In this document: one piece after another, positions 1-9,961 of the stretch | Layout of the letters: each line of letters begins with the position of its first letter | Position numbering within the stretch: the first letter of the stretch is position 1 | Assembly: GCA_029212885.1 (NCBI GenBank) | Contig: JARGPC010000001.1 | Coordinates: 326,068-390,067 of the forward strand | Length of the DNA: 64,000 nt | DNA from: Coxiellaceae bacterium | Lineage (GTDB): Bacteria > Pseudomonadota > Gammaproteobacteria > Coxiellales > Coxiellaceae | Direction: 5' to 3' | Translations under genes and position numbers: made by a program | Notes under the pieces: generated by a model | Database searches by the model: none | Seen by the model: the letters and a program-made list of their open reading frames with translations, nothing else | What the model was told of the DNA's origin: nothing

Positions 1-94
1 CTGTCATTCCCGCGAAAAACTGTCATTCCCGCGAAAAACTGTCATTCCCGCGAAAGCGGGAATCCATGGATCCCGGATCGGGGTCCTGGATGAC
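1..94. repeat. GGATCC-centred palindromic repeat with truncated 5' satellites
   Basis: Two 20-base partial units (CTGTCATTCCCGCGAAAAA type) lead into a fuller copy that ends in GGATCCCGGATCGGGGTCC and TGGATGAC. The ends are complementary in style (GTCATYCC at the left, GGGATGAC or GGATGAC at the right), so the unit can fold as a hairpin. The same family recurs at 11314, 17492, 22198, 43127, 47352, 59939 and, in coding form, 49931. The window starts inside the array, so its left limit is unknown. Confidence 0.85.
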
Positions 95-107
95 AAAATT
101 GCACAAA

Positions 108-139
108 CAATAAGGTTGCACGCTCTGCGTGCACTCAGG
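108..139. repeat. 32-base hairpin repeat, copy 1
   Basis: This 32-base segment is identical to 50106-50137. Its centre, GCACGCTCTGCGTGC, is a perfect 6-bp stem with a 3-base loop. It follows a palindromic repeat and has no T run after it, so a simple intrinsic terminator is unlikely. It belongs to a different family from the GGATCC repeats. Confidence 0.75.
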
Positions 140-234
140 CTTCAACCAACTGAAAAGATGCACTTTTTTATTGCAGCCCCATCAGGCAGAGCAAATAATA
201 GACAAAATAGCTAGCATTTTTTTTACAATATCTA

Positions 235-240
235 TATAAT
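235..240 (+). promoter_or_regulatory. -10 box of the pilin gene promoter
   Basis: A perfect TATAAT lies 44 bases before the chosen pilin start in a very AT-rich leader. I see no good -35 hexamer at 16-18 bp spacing. The promoter may therefore depend on an activator or on upstream A/T tracts. Confidence 0.45.
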
Positions 241-284
241 TAGTAATAGTAAATGATTAAGTAATAGTACATAAGGTGATAGGT

Positions 285-743
285 ATGAGAAGTTGTCGAC
301 AGCAAAATGGCTTTACCCTCGTTGAATTAATTATTGTTATTGTTATTCTGGGCATCATCTCAGCATTTGCCATCCCCAAATTTATTAATTTATCAAATGA
401 TGCCCGCAGAGCCGTTATTGAAGGATTTTCGGGATCCATACAGTCCGAAATAAACCTCATATATTCAAAAGCAGTGTTGCAAGGCATCGAAAAATCGCCC
501 AGCGGCACAGTCACTCTAGGACGCACACCAATCCAAACCGTCTACGGCTACCCAGCGGGCAGCTCTAGAGGTATTGGCTTTATGGTTAACCACCCACGCG
601 ACATCAATTCCTTTCAAGCGGGACCGGGAAATTGGATATTCGCCAGCACAAAGGTAAATAATTGCTACATTCGTTACACTGAAGCCACTGCAAATAGTCC
701 GGCCAGTGTATATACCGGAACCTTGTGTGGCTCCCTAAGATAA
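285..743 (+). CDS. Type IV prepilin (MshA/MshB-like major or minor pilin)
   Basis: The protein begins with a short basic leader (MRSCRQQNG) followed by the prepilin peptidase site G|FTLVELI, with the conserved Glu at +5. A hydrophobic helix follows (IIVIVILGIISAFAIP), then a globular domain of about 110 residues ending with two cysteines (NNCYIRYTE and GTLCGSLR) that could form a C-terminal disulfide loop. I chose ATG 285 over GTG 276 because AAGGTG sits 8 bases upstream. The Pro after the helix and the KFINLSNDAR segment resemble MSHA pilins. It stands alone, far from the assembly operon at 31891-41330, but is the likely major subunit for it. Class is confident, exact subunit identity is inferred. 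Confidence 0.8.
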   Translation: MRSCRQQNGFTLVELIIVIVILGIISAFAIPKFINLSNDARRAVIEGFSGSIQSEINLIYSKAVLQGIEKSPSGTVTLGRTPIQTVYGYPAGSSRGIGFMVNHPRDINSFQAGPGNWIFASTKVNNCYIRYTEATANSPASVYTGTLCGSLR

Positions 744-748
744 AAGCG

Positions 749-3328
749 TTATGAGAAGGTTAACTGATTATCGTCTCGCCGCACTTTAATCGTGCTGCCT
801 GGTAAGAAGTTCCCAGCTAGAATATCTTCCGCCAAGGGATTTTCCAGGTATTGCTGCAGTGAACGCTTCAATGGTCGCGCCCCATAAACTGGGTCATAAC
901 CCATTTCAGCCAATAAATCCAAAGCGGTTTCTTCTACGTCGAGCTGATAATCTTTTTCAGCTAAACGTTCACGGATGCGGCTGATTTGTATGGTCGCGAT
1001 ACGACGAATCTGCTCTTCACCTAAGGGATGGAACACTACCGACTCATCAACACGATTTAAAAATTCTGGTCTAAAGTGTTGGCCAACCACTTCCATCACA
1101 GCCGACTTCATTGCATCATAATCACCTTGCGATGCAAACTCCTGAATAATTTGCGAACCTAAGTTTGAAGTCATCACAATCACCGTATTACGGAAATCTA
1201 CTGTACGGCCTTGGCCATCAGTTAAGCGACCATCATCAAGCACTTGCAATAAAATATTAAACACATCGGCATGCGCCTTTTCAACCTCATCCAACAAGAT
1301 GACCGAATATGGACGACGTCGTACAGCCTCAGTTAGGTAACCTCCCTCTTCGTAACCAACATATCCTGGAGGCGCACCAATTAAACGTGCGACTGAATGC
1401 TTTTCCATAAACTCGGACATATCAATACGCACCATGGCATCGGTGGTATCAAACATAAAATTTGCTAACGCTTTGCATAACTCAGTTTTACCAACGCCGG
1501 TCGGCCCTAAAAATAAGAACGAACCAATCGGACGATTAGGGTCTGATAAACCTGCGCGTGAACGACGAATGGCATTTGACACAGCACATACTGCCTCATC
1601 TTGCCCGATCACTTGATGATGCAATTCATCTTCCATTTTCAATAGTTTTTCTTTTTCACCTTCAAGCATCTTCGACACAGGAATATGCGTCCAACGGGAA
1701 ACCACTTGCGCAATCTCTTCCTCGGTGACTTTATTTCGCAGTAATTTATGTTTTTCTTCTTGTTTATTTTCGCTTTGTTGTGCGTCTTGCAAACGTTTTT
1801 CTAATTCAGGAATTTTACCATATTGTAATTCTGATACTTGTGCTAAATCTTGTGCGCGCATGGCTGCGTCCAATTCAATCTTGGCTTGCTCCAATTCTTC
1901 TTTAATATGTTGCGCACCTTGCAGACTAGCTTTTTCACCACTCCAAATTTCATCAAGATCGGCATACTCTTTTTCCAAACCTTCAATCTGAGACTCTAAA
2001 TCTCCCAAACGTTTTTTAGAAGCTTCATCGTTTTCTTTTTTTAGCGCTTCACGTTCAATTTTTAATTGAATCAAGCGCCGCTCGAGCTTATCTAATGCTT
2101 CTGGCTTTGAGTCCATTTCCATACGGATTTGACTGGCCGCCTCATCAATTAAATCAATTGCTTTATCAGGCAAGTTACGGTCAGTAATATAACGTGTCGA
2201 TAAGGTCGCAGCTGCAACAATCGCTGGGTCAGTGATATCAACACCGTGATGGATTTCATAACGTTCTTTTAAACCACGCAAAATCGCAATCGTATCTTCC
2301 ACACTAGGCTCATCAACTAGCACTTTTTGAAAACGCCTTTCAAGCGCCGCATCTTTTTCTATGTATTGACGGTATTCATCTAATGTTGTTGCACCCACGC
2401 AATGCAACTCACCACGTGCCAAGGCAGGTTTTAGCATATTACCCGCATCCATTGCCCCATCCGCTTTACCCGCACCAACCATGGTATGCAGCTCATCGAT
2501 AAATAAAATTACTTGGCCTTCTTGTTTAGATAAATCATTTAATACCGATTTTAAACGCTCTTCAAATTCACCACGGAATTTAGCGCCGGCAATTAGTGCA
2601 CCCATATCTAACGCTAACAATCGTTTGCCCTTAACACCATCCGGCACTTCACCATTAACAATACGCAGCGCTAAGCCTTCGACAATTGCCGTTTTACCAA
2701 CACCAGGCTCACCGATTAATACGGGATTGTTTTTGGTACGACGCTGCAACACTTGAATGGTACGACGAATTTCATCATCACGACCAATCACCGGATCAAT
2801 CTTACCCAGTTCAGCACGTTCAGTCAGATCGATAGTAAATTTTTCCAGCGCTTTTCGGTTCTCTTCTGCATTAGCATCATTCACTTGTTGACCACCGCGC
2901 ATCTCATCAATCGCTTTTTCTAACGCTTTTCTATCGCCACCAGCATCCTTTAATATACGGTCGAGCTGGCAACGCACATCCATTGACGCCAGCACAAACA
3001 ACTCCGAAGAAATATATTGATCATTGCGCTTTTGCGCAATTTTATCGCACACATTTAGCACCTTACCTAAGTCTTTGGATACATGAACTTCGCCATCGGC
3101 ACCTTCCACTTGTGGCAGTTGATCTAGCGCCTGGTCGAGCTTATCGATCAGGACATTCATATTGATACCGGCTTTAAGTAAGAGCGGCGCTACCGAGCCA
3201 TTATCCTGCTCAAGCATTACCTTCATCACATGAATCGGCTCAATAAACTGGTTATCGCGGCCATTAGCTAAAGATTGCGCATCCGCTAAAGCGGTTTGGA
3301 ATAAGGTGGTAAAGCGATCCATTCTCAT
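749..3328 (-). CDS. clpB: Chaperone ClpB (Hsp100 disaggregase)
   Basis: This is a full-length ClpB of 859 residues; the E. coli protein has 857. It shows the N-terminal Clp repeat domain, AAA1 with Walker A GEPGVGKT and Walker [10 protein letters not shown], a long charged middle-domain coiled coil (roughly residues 410-530), and AAA2 with Walker A GPTGVGKT and Walker [12 protein letters not shown]. The C-terminus ([21 protein letters not shown]) is typical. ClpB is a cytosolic hexamer that works with DnaK to extract proteins from aggregates. The stop lies 5 bases from the convergent pilin stop. I see no sigma-32 box in the 58 bases upstream. The start MRMDRF has a GAGATA-like ribosome site. 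Confidence 0.98.
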   Translation of the reverse strand: MRMDRFTTLFQTALADAQSLANGRDNQFIEPIHVMKVMLEQDNGSVAPLLLKAGINMNVLIDKLDQALDQLPQVEGADGEVHVSKDLGKVLNVCDKIAQKRNDQYISSELFVLASMDVRCQLDRILKDAGGDRKALEKAIDEMRGGQQVNDANAEENRKALEKFTIDLTERAELGKIDPVIGRDDEIRRTIQVLQRRTKNNPVLIGEPGVGKTAIVEGLALRIVNGEVPDGVKGKRLLALDMGALIAGAKFRGEFEERLKSVLNDLSKQEGQVILFIDELHTMVGAGKADGAMDAGNMLKPALARGELHCVGATTLDEYRQYIEKDAALERRFQKVLVDEPSVEDTIAILRGLKERYEIHHGVDITDPAIVAAATLSTRYITDRNLPDKAIDLIDEAASQIRMEMDSKPEALDKLERRLIQLKIEREALKKENDEASKKRLGDLESQIEGLEKEYADLDEIWSGEKASLQGAQHIKEELEQAKIELDAAMRAQDLAQVSELQYGKIPELEKRLQDAQQSENKQEEKHKLLRNKVTEEEIAQVVSRWTHIPVSKMLEGEKEKLLKMEDELHHQVIGQDEAVCAVSNAIRRSRAGLSDPNRPIGSFLFLGPTGVGKTELCKALANFMFDTTDAMVRIDMSEFMEKHSVARLIGAPPGYVGYEEGGYLTEAVRRRPYSVILLDEVEKAHADVFNILLQVLDDGRLTDGQGRTVDFRNTVIVMTSNLGSQIIQEFASQGDYDAMKSAVMEVVGQHFRPEFLNRVDESVVFHPLGEEQIRRIATIQISRIRERLAEKDYQLDVEETALDLLAEMGYDPVYGARPLKRSLQQYLENPLAEDILAGNFLPGSTIKVRRDDNQLTFS

Positions 3329-3386
3329 TGGGATATCTCACTGTTCTGTTCGAGTTACCCATTATGTGGTGCTATTGATTTAAATT

Positions 3387-6218
3387 TCAAGTTCCGAGAC
3401 GGGCAGGATCACTATCATCATCAAAATCATGATCATGATCAAAATCATCGTCATCCGATCTACTACTACTTGTTAACGTACCGGATGCATCAAACGCTAC
3501 TGGCTCTTTTAAAGATACGTCACGTGGAGTTGCTATTGCCTCATCTGGTAATGGTTGACTGCCCACACCCGGCTCTTGAGATCTCGATGCTGAGAACACA
3601 CCAACTCCTGCCATTGCTGAAGCAACCTTTTCCACGATAGGCTGCATTGCATGCTCAACACGCAAACCCACAGGCATATCTTCTGATGGCTTACGCTTTA
3701 TAAGGATGAGTTCGCGCTTAATAAATTCTATTGATGCACGCGATAAGCGCGGCTTTTGTCGCATACATTCCAGCAACATATTCTTATAAGGCTTATCAGT
3801 CAGTATCTGCCGAATAGTTATCAGCCCACGGAGTTTAAATACACCATCAGATCTTCGAGTTGATTCTTGAGCCACCAAATAGGCTACTATAGGCTTTAAT
3901 AATTTCTCTGCAACTGACGCTGGCATACGATCTTCTACTGGCCGCCAACATGACGCCTTGCGGCTAACATGATCAATAACTTTTAGCGTTATTTTCTGAG
4001 CTGATGCCACACTTGTGCGGCAAGTCCCATCAGGCTGTAGCATTTCCATTATATTCATCGACGATAGCGCTTTACTGTCGGTACGAATATTGGTGTATTC
4101 ACCTTTAGTTTCCCTATAGCTTTCCTGAACTTCATCGGCTGTTATTGCAGTACTAGATGTATGATTTTCCTCAAGCCAGTCAAACATCAACCAAGCTTGT
4201 ATGGAGTGGTTTGCTGCAGCCAATGTACAGTTACCTGTTTTTTGATCTGTCTTTTCTACATAAGCAACTTTACGTAACCCCAAGCTACCTGCAATACCTG
4301 TTCGCAATGGATCATCTTGTTGCTCAATCCAAGCCCGACCCGATCTTGCGGCAACAATGTTTTGTAAAATAGCAGGGTCTATAAGCGCACCAGGAAACCC
4401 CACCTCATACACATGCATACCAGGTTTAACGCCGCGCTTTCGCTGACCACGATTGGCATAAATCATATAGGTTCTGTCGGCCACTTCTTTAAATAGAATT
4501 TGAATGGCATGACCACCACCATCTTCATCCCAACCTGAACCTAGGCTCACCATTTCACCAGCCTTTAAGCGTTGAAGCATCGGGTAAGTGACGCGATGCG
4601 ACATAACATCAGCCTCTGTATCTGCGCGTAATTCAAATTCCATACGTAATAATTTATCTCGGCACTCCGGAGTTACAAGGCGCGAGCGTGCATAATCACC
4701 CAACATATTCATCGCAAATGAATATGCTTTCGGCTGATAATAACCATCAGCTTTTACTACACGCGATGAATGGGGCGTATCAAACTCTGTCCCACCCACA
4801 CCAATATTTTGTAAATGAAATGCCATTTGTGCTTTAACGGAATAAAAGGCTTCTCTGCGTGGCAAGTCTTCGAACTGAGGTATATGACTTCTACTTTGCG
4901 CCAGCGCAAGCGTCGTTTTAGAGATATTAGATACTCCCCCAGCGGCAGGTCGCCTTGGAATAGGAGCGGTTACTTTATCCTCGCGACCAATATTTGGCAC
5001 ACGTACCTTCCCAACCATAGGCGCACCTTGCCAGCGAGCTGCATAACCCATGTCGGCAGGTATGCCAAGGGCTTTAAATCCATCTCGATAAGCCAACTGA
5101 ATTTCACGTTGAATTTTTGCGCGCTCTTCAGAATCATCCGTTTCAGCCAAGCGTTCTATCGCTGCTTTAATCGCCTGACGACAAGGCATTTTTAATGCCT
5201 GCAAATTAAATGTAGAATCTAATTCACTACCATCAGCAATACTAAACTTCTTCTTAATATAACCGAGCGTATTAGCAAAAGCTTGATAATCCTGGATGCT
5301 TTTATCACTGGCTTCAAAAATAGCATCTAATTTATCAACTATACGTTTAATGTGATCGCTGCCGATATTTTTTTCTTTTGCATAATCAATAATAGCCTCT
5401 AACATAGCCATGTCATTTTGCTTTAAACAATACGACACCACCATCATATCAGGGTCACGCTTTAATAAATGGTGCATCAAATGAGCTTGCTGAGGTTTTG
5501 AACGTGATCGCCCCCCAATGACTTCATTCAATGCCGACGAAATCAATTCGTTATTCTCTGGATACTCATCCACCCCCCTCATCAAGGAGATGATTGCGCT
5601 GTTATAATCTGCTCGAATGCTTTTTAGAAAAGTCTTGTCAAATCGAGGTGCTGCAGCGCTATAATCTTCAGCTGCATTAATCTCAAGAAGTAGTTTATAA
5701 AAGCCCACATACGTTTGAATATCCAATACTGTCTTATCACTATCAGCATATGCTTTCTTAAATTCTGCAATCAAATCGGCCGCATAGGCAGCTCCTTCTG
5801 AACCTAATGATGCATTAGCACATTGAATAATGTTTATTAGCATTCCCGCCATCCGACGCTCAAAGCAATGGCTAGCAATATTCATACCTGAACGCTGCGC
5901 CATCATTTCACGCACCACATCACTTTCTGCACCATCACTTCTGCATGCGCGAAACTCATAACACAACTCAGATGCATCAACATAACCTGGGGAAACCGCT
6001 CCTCTAGTTGCAGCTTGCTTTCCTCTTACTGTCGGTGACTCTTCTAATTCAACACTGCTGACCAAAGAACTCGCAGGTGACGCCGGTCCTGGATTCACCT
6101 TAAAGACAAGCGGCTCCAATTCCGCAGGAACACCTGCTGGCATAACACCATCAAGCGGGTCTGCCAATAGTTTGGACAACTCCTGCGCTCTTTTTAATTC
6201 TTTTGCTTTTCGAGACAT
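3387..6218 (-). CDS. Large unrecognised protein, candidate cysteine-protease-like effector
   Basis: This 943-residue protein has no signal peptide or membrane span. Residues 1-30 are basic and rich in Lys, Arg and Leu, and residues 40-80 are Pro/Ser-rich and look disordered. Residues 90-480 look mostly helical. The C-terminus is a low-complexity acidic tail of Asp, His and Ser (about residues 915-943). The centre carries GGGHAIQILF (His570), MIYANRGQR (Asn589) and TGNCTLAAANHSI (Cys664). An H...NRG...GNC pattern is one I recall from hypothetical proteins of Legionella and Chlamydiae, which suggests a papain-like fold; this is not verified. It lies downstream of nothing co-directional and reads toward clpB. 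A secreted effector is inferred from size, lack of known domains and context. Confidence 0.6.
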   Translation of the reverse strand: MSRKAKELKRAQELSKLLADPLDGVMPAGVPAELEPLVFKVNPGPASPASSLVSSVELEESPTVRGKQAATRGAVSPGYVDASELCYEFRACRSDGAESDVVREMMAQRSGMNIASHCFERRMAGMLINIIQCANASLGSEGAAYAADLIAEFKKAYADSDKTVLDIQTYVGFYKLLLEINAAEDYSAAAPRFDKTFLKSIRADYNSAIISLMRGVDEYPENNELISSALNEVIGGRSRSKPQQAHLMHHLLKRDPDMMVVSYCLKQNDMAMLEAIIDYAKEKNIGSDHIKRIVDKLDAIFEASDKSIQDYQAFANTLGYIKKKFSIADGSELDSTFNLQALKMPCRQAIKAAIERLAETDDSEERAKIQREIQLAYRDGFKALGIPADMGYAARWQGAPMVGKVRVPNIGREDKVTAPIPRRPAAGGVSNISKTTLALAQSRSHIPQFEDLPRREAFYSVKAQMAFHLQNIGVGGTEFDTPHSSRVVKADGYYQPKAYSFAMNMLGDYARSRLVTPECRDKLLRMEFELRADTEADVMSHRVTYPMLQRLKAGEMVSLGSGWDEDGGGHAIQILFKEVADRTYMIYANRGQRKRGVKPGMHVYEVGFPGALIDPAILQNIVAARSGRAWIEQQDDPLRTGIAGSLGLRKVAYVEKTDQKTGNCTLAAANHSIQAWLMFDWLEENHTSSTAITADEVQESYRETKGEYTNIRTDSKALSSMNIMEMLQPDGTCRTSVASAQKITLKVIDHVSRKASCWRPVEDRMPASVAEKLLKPIVAYLVAQESTRRSDGVFKLRGLITIRQILTDKPYKNMLLECMRQKPRLSRASIEFIKRELILIKRKPSEDMPVGLRVEHAMQPIVEKVASAMAGVGVFSASRSQEPGVGSQPLPDEAIATPRDVSLKEPVAFDASGTLTSSSRSDDDDFDHDHDFDDDSDPARLGT

Positions 6219-6403
6219 ATTCTTCTTACAACACCTTAAAATTCAATACAAATAACTTTTATGCATATACGCATTGTACATCAAAGCTGTTATGTAAAGA
6301 TTAAGGGATTGATTGTATAGACAAATTACGCCTAGATATTCATATAGGCGATACTGAAGATTTAAAGTAACTAACTGAATAGATTGAAAATATTACTTGT
6401 GCG
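6219..6403. other. Gene-free AT-rich spacer
   Basis: This is the leader of the 943-residue gene, whose start is near 6218. It is AT-rich, and I see no RNA gene, clear operator or terminator in it. It ends where the broken cupin gene begins. Confidence 0.4.
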
Positions 6404-6706
6404 TTACTCGTGCATGGTGATTAGCTCATCTTCCGCTTTATCAAGCAAATAGTATGCGATAAAAGAAGCACCTTCACTGTCAGAGGCATTATCAAATTGC
6501 ACAATATTGGTATTCGCTGGTTCAAAGAAAGCATCGCCTGTATTTAAAACCGTTGGCTCTTGCCCTTCCACTTGAAATTAACAAAAGTGATAACCGGTCT
6601 TTTGACTGGGTGCAAAATCGAGTTGCTTGACCTCGACACGTTCGACCATTTTTCCGGGGTTTAGCGCTGCCGATAAGAGAGGAATACGAATGATGTCATC
6701 TGCCAT
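6404..6706 (-). pseudogene. Cupin-domain protein, interrupted by an in-frame stop
   Basis: Reading from ATG 6706 (preceded by AGGAGG), 42 codons give a cupin N-terminus ending QKTGYHFC, then TAA. The same frame continues FQVEGQEPTVLNTGDAFFEP and on to FIAYYLLDKAEDELITMHE before the true stop at 6404. Normal small cupins of this type carry a metal-binding HPxP and Gly-rich strand between GYH and the Phe-Gln-Val-Glu-Gly strand. That stretch, about 15 residues, is missing here and a stop lies at the junction. The frame is otherwise intact and well conserved, so the event looks like a recent internal deletion. The product is probably inactive; a short peptide may still be made. Confidence 0.75.
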
Positions 6707-6853
6707 GATAACCTCCTGATAAATCATTAATTTATTATCTCTACATGACAAACACAACTGCAGTCAGAATGAGGCGGCCATAAGTGCTAACGATGATCAC
6801 ATGCGGTGCGCACTCTATAATATGGGTTATTGGATTTTTAATGGTGATTGGGT
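6707..6853. other. Spacer between the cupin remnant and the secreted protein gene
   Basis: This AT-rich spacer holds the cupin ribosome site (CCTCCTGAT on the plus strand). A short plus-strand frame starting near 6784 overlaps the next gene's start and has no codon or family support. Divergent promoters are expected here, but I could not define them. Confidence 0.35.
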
Positions 6854-8365
6854 ATGCGAATTTTGCTCTTTATTTTTACAATTATTTTAGGCAGCGTAAC
6901 CGTGCATTCTATGGCGCAAACATTACCCCTTCCCAGCTCAACTGTTTTCATACAAAGACCACCAAACACTACAGATACCTATTTTAATAATTTGTTTACA
7001 AATCTCAACAAGCTCAATGCAGGCAGGGTGATGCCTGCGGTCGACCCTCCAACAGCCACCTACCAAGCCACCAAAGCATCGGGAAATCCAACTAGCAGCG
7101 GCATATTGATTCAAAAATACAGTGAAAATTTACCCAGCTCAATAAAATTTTATGCTTTCATTGACCCTACCGCAGCCGCATGGGCTAGCTACACACCTAC
7201 AAAACCTATCAACATCACTTGCCCAACCATTTTTCCAACCTGCATACCCTCTAGTCCTCCGGCAAAAGACAGCTTAACCAAAATATGTAATGCGGTAAAA
7301 TATACTATCGAACTGAATAATACCTTTATGAACAATAAAGCTGATGGCAAAGTTAACAAATTAACAGGCGTCGTCATGGACCATGAAGGATTCCCATTAG
7401 GCTCTAACTGCAATGAATGGGTATACAGTACTTTTAACAAACTTATTTCGGACTATTATCAAAATAACCCTGTCAAAATAAAGTTAGCCTGGATTGCAGG
7501 AAGCGGTAAGGCGGCCTTCCCGGCTAACCAATCAGACCTTACTTTGCTTGAAATATATGATTTTTCACGAGCCTCGTTTCACCAACACTTACAGTGTGCC
7601 TTTGACAACGTCGCGCCAGGCAGCTCTAATTATAATAAGATATTAAACAACTGCATCCTTAATAACAAAACGCCGCCAGCTCTTATCTTTCCCGGATTCA
7701 ATAGTGCTGCTAAAAAGTTTAATGGAATAGGTGATATTTATAATTGCAGCATTAACTCCAATCCAAATTTAGCAAGTTACTGCTCAGAGTTTAATAAAAA
7801 CATTCAAACAAACAATATAAATCCAGACAAACAAATTACTCAAAGTTTTAACCTACTTCTAACAAAGGATCCTAAAAATAATGACTACTCTAGCGTCTTC
7901 CAACAAACTTACTCTGGAGCAATTCCAAGTACATGTACAAATACAGTATTTTTATTTTCCACCCAATACTATGGTAATCTTGGTGCAACACAGGGCTGCA
8001 CAAAAGACAGCTCTAACTGTAACTGCATATTAAAAAATGCTAGCAGTCAAAGCACTGGTAAAGGGCAAAATATCTGCAGTTTTGAAAATGGATTTGGAGC
8101 ATGGAGCTCAGCAAATAACTGGCCTAAATCAGCAACAATTACGCCTTACCAAGCTTTTATTAATGTCGTTAGGAATTTTGTCACCGCCGCCATACCAGAA
8201 TCAACTGGCGAGCCGTCTGGGTACCCTTGCAAAAGCGAACCAACCGTTGGCATTTGGATGTATGACTTCATCCCCCAAGACTGGCTTCCCCCAACTCTAT
8301 CAACCTCTCCCGCACAAAAAACAACCGACAATCCGCCAACCACTGGAACTGCTGCCGAAAAGTGA
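6854..8365 (+). CDS. Secreted protein of unknown function, possible glycosidase-like fold
   Basis: The protein has 503 residues from ATG 6854 (TTG 6848 is an alternative). An N-terminal signal peptide (MRILLFIFTIILGSVTVHSMAQT) is followed by a mature domain rich in Asn, Pro, Ser and Cys. About 12 cysteines suggest periplasmic or extracellular disulfides. LTGVVMDHEGFP near the middle resembles the beta-strand plus acidic pair of GH18-like barrels, and GVIW-like GIWMYDFIPQDW near the C-terminus resembles the last barrel strand with a Trp. Both comparisons are weak inference. The C-terminal 25 residues are Thr/Pro-rich. The next gene starts 35 bases downstream in the same direction, so they could be co-transcribed. 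I do not recognise a family. Confidence 0.6.
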   Translation: MRILLFIFTIILGSVTVHSMAQTLPLPSSTVFIQRPPNTTDTYFNNLFTNLNKLNAGRVMPAVDPPTATYQATKASGNPTSSGILIQKYSENLPSSIKFYAFIDPTAAAWASYTPTKPINITCPTIFPTCIPSSPPAKDSLTKICNAVKYTIELNNTFMNNKADGKVNKLTGVVMDHEGFPLGSNCNEWVYSTFNKLISDYYQNNPVKIKLAWIAGSGKAAFPANQSDLTLLEIYDFSRASFHQHLQCAFDNVAPGSSNYNKILNNCILNNKTPPALIFPGFNSAAKKFNGIGDIYNCSINSNPNLASYCSEFNKNIQTNNINPDKQITQSFNLLLTKDPKNNDYSSVFQQTYSGAIPSTCTNTVFLFSTQYYGNLGATQGCTKDSSNCNCILKNASSQSTGKGQNICSFENGFGAWSSANNWPKSATITPYQAFINVVRNFVTAAIPESTGEPSGYPCKSEPTVGIWMYDFIPQDWLPPTLSTSPAQKTTDNPPTTGTAAEK

Positions 8366-8400
8366 TACACTGATTTAGGGAGTTGGAGCAAGGAGAGACG

Positions 8401-9951
8401 ATGAGTCGTGAAGATTTACCAGTTGCTGAGCAGGCAGTAGCCGCTTGGCAGGAGTTACTGGATATAGCCACTAACCGTGGCCATGATTTCGCAGAACATC
8501 ATGAGCATGTACTAGCCATTACAAATCTACCTATCACTTATGCTAGTGTTTTTTCCGAAGAACACAAAGAAGTCCCAGTCGCAAAGGATTTGCTCACTGC
8601 CGTAAGTGATATAGCTTCGTCTATCCACGCAACCAGCGACAAATACCCAAAGCATCACGAGTACTTCACTACCAACTCAAAACTATGGATTGCTGGACTA
8701 AAAAGCTCACAACTGTACAAACTTGGCACTCAAGAAACGCAAATGCGTCAATTAGCTGACGTCCACTTCGGCACATCTCCAGCGCACCCTTCCATTAGCG
8801 ATCATACTGGATTTGCCTATGCGTTATTACGCTCTTTCCTCGTGTACTTACAAGTCTCGGGTAATTTCGCGCGCTTTAAAGAGCTCAATCGCAGGCTTCT
8901 GCTTGCATATCCCCGCAATCAACTATTACTAGGATTGAGCGCAGATGAAAATATAGAAAAAGCAAATACAGCCATTCAAGCATGCTTAGCCGCTTGTATA
9001 GATTATTGCGACTCCCTAACATATGCCACCGAAGCATCTCCCAGTGCAATTGAGCATAAGGTTGTCGATACACCACCCAGTCCAGCACCCAGCGATCCTG
9101 AGTCACCTGCCGGTGAAGTTGAACATAAGGTTGATGATATGCTACCCAGTCCAGCACCTAGTGTTTCTACGCCACCATCCGATGATGAAATAGATAGCCC
9201 CAAACCTGTTGCTAGCGATAGCTCACGCGATCCATTTACTGACGACGAAAGCGATGGTGATACACACAGTGACATTGATGAATTTAAACTAAGACTTTTT
9301 ACTTTTCCCTTAGCAAGGCCTAACACACCACCCAGACCTCCAACACCTCCGAATACACCACAAGAGGAAGTGGCAACCGTTCCATCTCATGGTTTGTTAT
9401 CAGCAGCACTTGCAACGGTACCGGGCGTACCCCCAATGCAATTCTTTACTTCATCCGCATATGTGCCCCCACTGAAGCATATTATGTCTGCACCTCATAC
9501 AGAAGCTACCACCCCAGTGGCTGAGTCAAAAAAAACACAACAAGCCACACAGCTATTAGTAAATATAGAAACTTACCTGCAACAACGCGGCACTGAAAAG
9601 CCTGGCTGGGTAAGTCATGCCACGTCTGATTATGATAAGCGTCAAAAAAGTTACGACGACATATGCAATTATATCCGCGATATTGAAGTCGTTGATGATC
9701 CTGAAACGATGGGAATGTTAAGTGATGCGCTAATTAAATTTATTCGCATACAGATACGACCATTTCAAACTATCGTGCCCTTTCACACCATAGTGCCATA
9801 TATTGGCACTCAAGAATTTCATGATGGCATAGAAAACATCTGTACCGCACTAGCGCAAGAAGATGGTATCAGCATCGAAGATTTACAAATAGCGATAAAA
9901 AAATTGCACCCCACCATTGAATCAACAGCCCATACGAGCATTTCATTGTAA
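8401..9951 (+). CDS. Unknown protein, tandem paralogue A, effector-like
   Basis: It has 516 residues from ATG 8401, with AAGGAGA 5-11 bases upstream. There are three regions: a helical N-terminal domain (residues 1-215), a Pro/Ser/Asp-rich linker (215-345), and a C-terminal helical domain (about 365-516). The linker contains an internal duplication (SAIEHKVVDTPPSPAPS and GEVEHKVDDMLPSPAPS). The N- and C-terminal domains match the next gene: both begin MSRED, and share GHDF, (A/S)YALLR(S/G)FL and TIVP segments. There are no membrane spans or signal peptide. The modular form, acidic linker and duplication suggest a translocated or scaffold-like protein; function is unknown. Confidence 0.7.
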   Translation: MSREDLPVAEQAVAAWQELLDIATNRGHDFAEHHEHVLAITNLPITYASVFSEEHKEVPVAKDLLTAVSDIASSIHATSDKYPKHHEYFTTNSKLWIAGLKSSQLYKLGTQETQMRQLADVHFGTSPAHPSISDHTGFAYALLRSFLVYLQVSGNFARFKELNRRLLLAYPRNQLLLGLSADENIEKANTAIQACLAACIDYCDSLTYATEASPSAIEHKVVDTPPSPAPSDPESPAGEVEHKVDDMLPSPAPSVSTPPSDDEIDSPKPVASDSSRDPFTDDESDGDTHSDIDEFKLRLFTFPLARPNTPPRPPTPPNTPQEEVATVPSHGLLSAALATVPGVPPMQFFTSSAYVPPLKHIMSAPHTEATTPVAESKKTQQATQLLVNIETYLQQRGTEKPGWVSHATSDYDKRQKSYDDICNYIRDIEVVDDPETMGMLSDALIKFIRIQIRPFQTIVPFHTIVPYIGTQEFHDGIENICTALAQEDGISIEDLQIAIKKLHPTIESTAHTSISL

Positions 9952-9961
9952 AGGAGACCCG

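Noticed and set aside
2481-2756. Antisense frames inside clpB and other conserved genes
   Set aside because: They are shadows of the well-supported genes on the other strand, with no ribosome sites or family matches.
6404-6706. Stop codon readthrough in the cupin gene
   Set aside because: The stop is TAA and conserved metal-site residues are missing at the same point, so decay by deletion is the simpler reading.
6784-6987. Small plus-strand hydrophobic gene
   Set aside because: It overlaps the signal peptide of the gene at 6854 in another frame and has no ribosome site.
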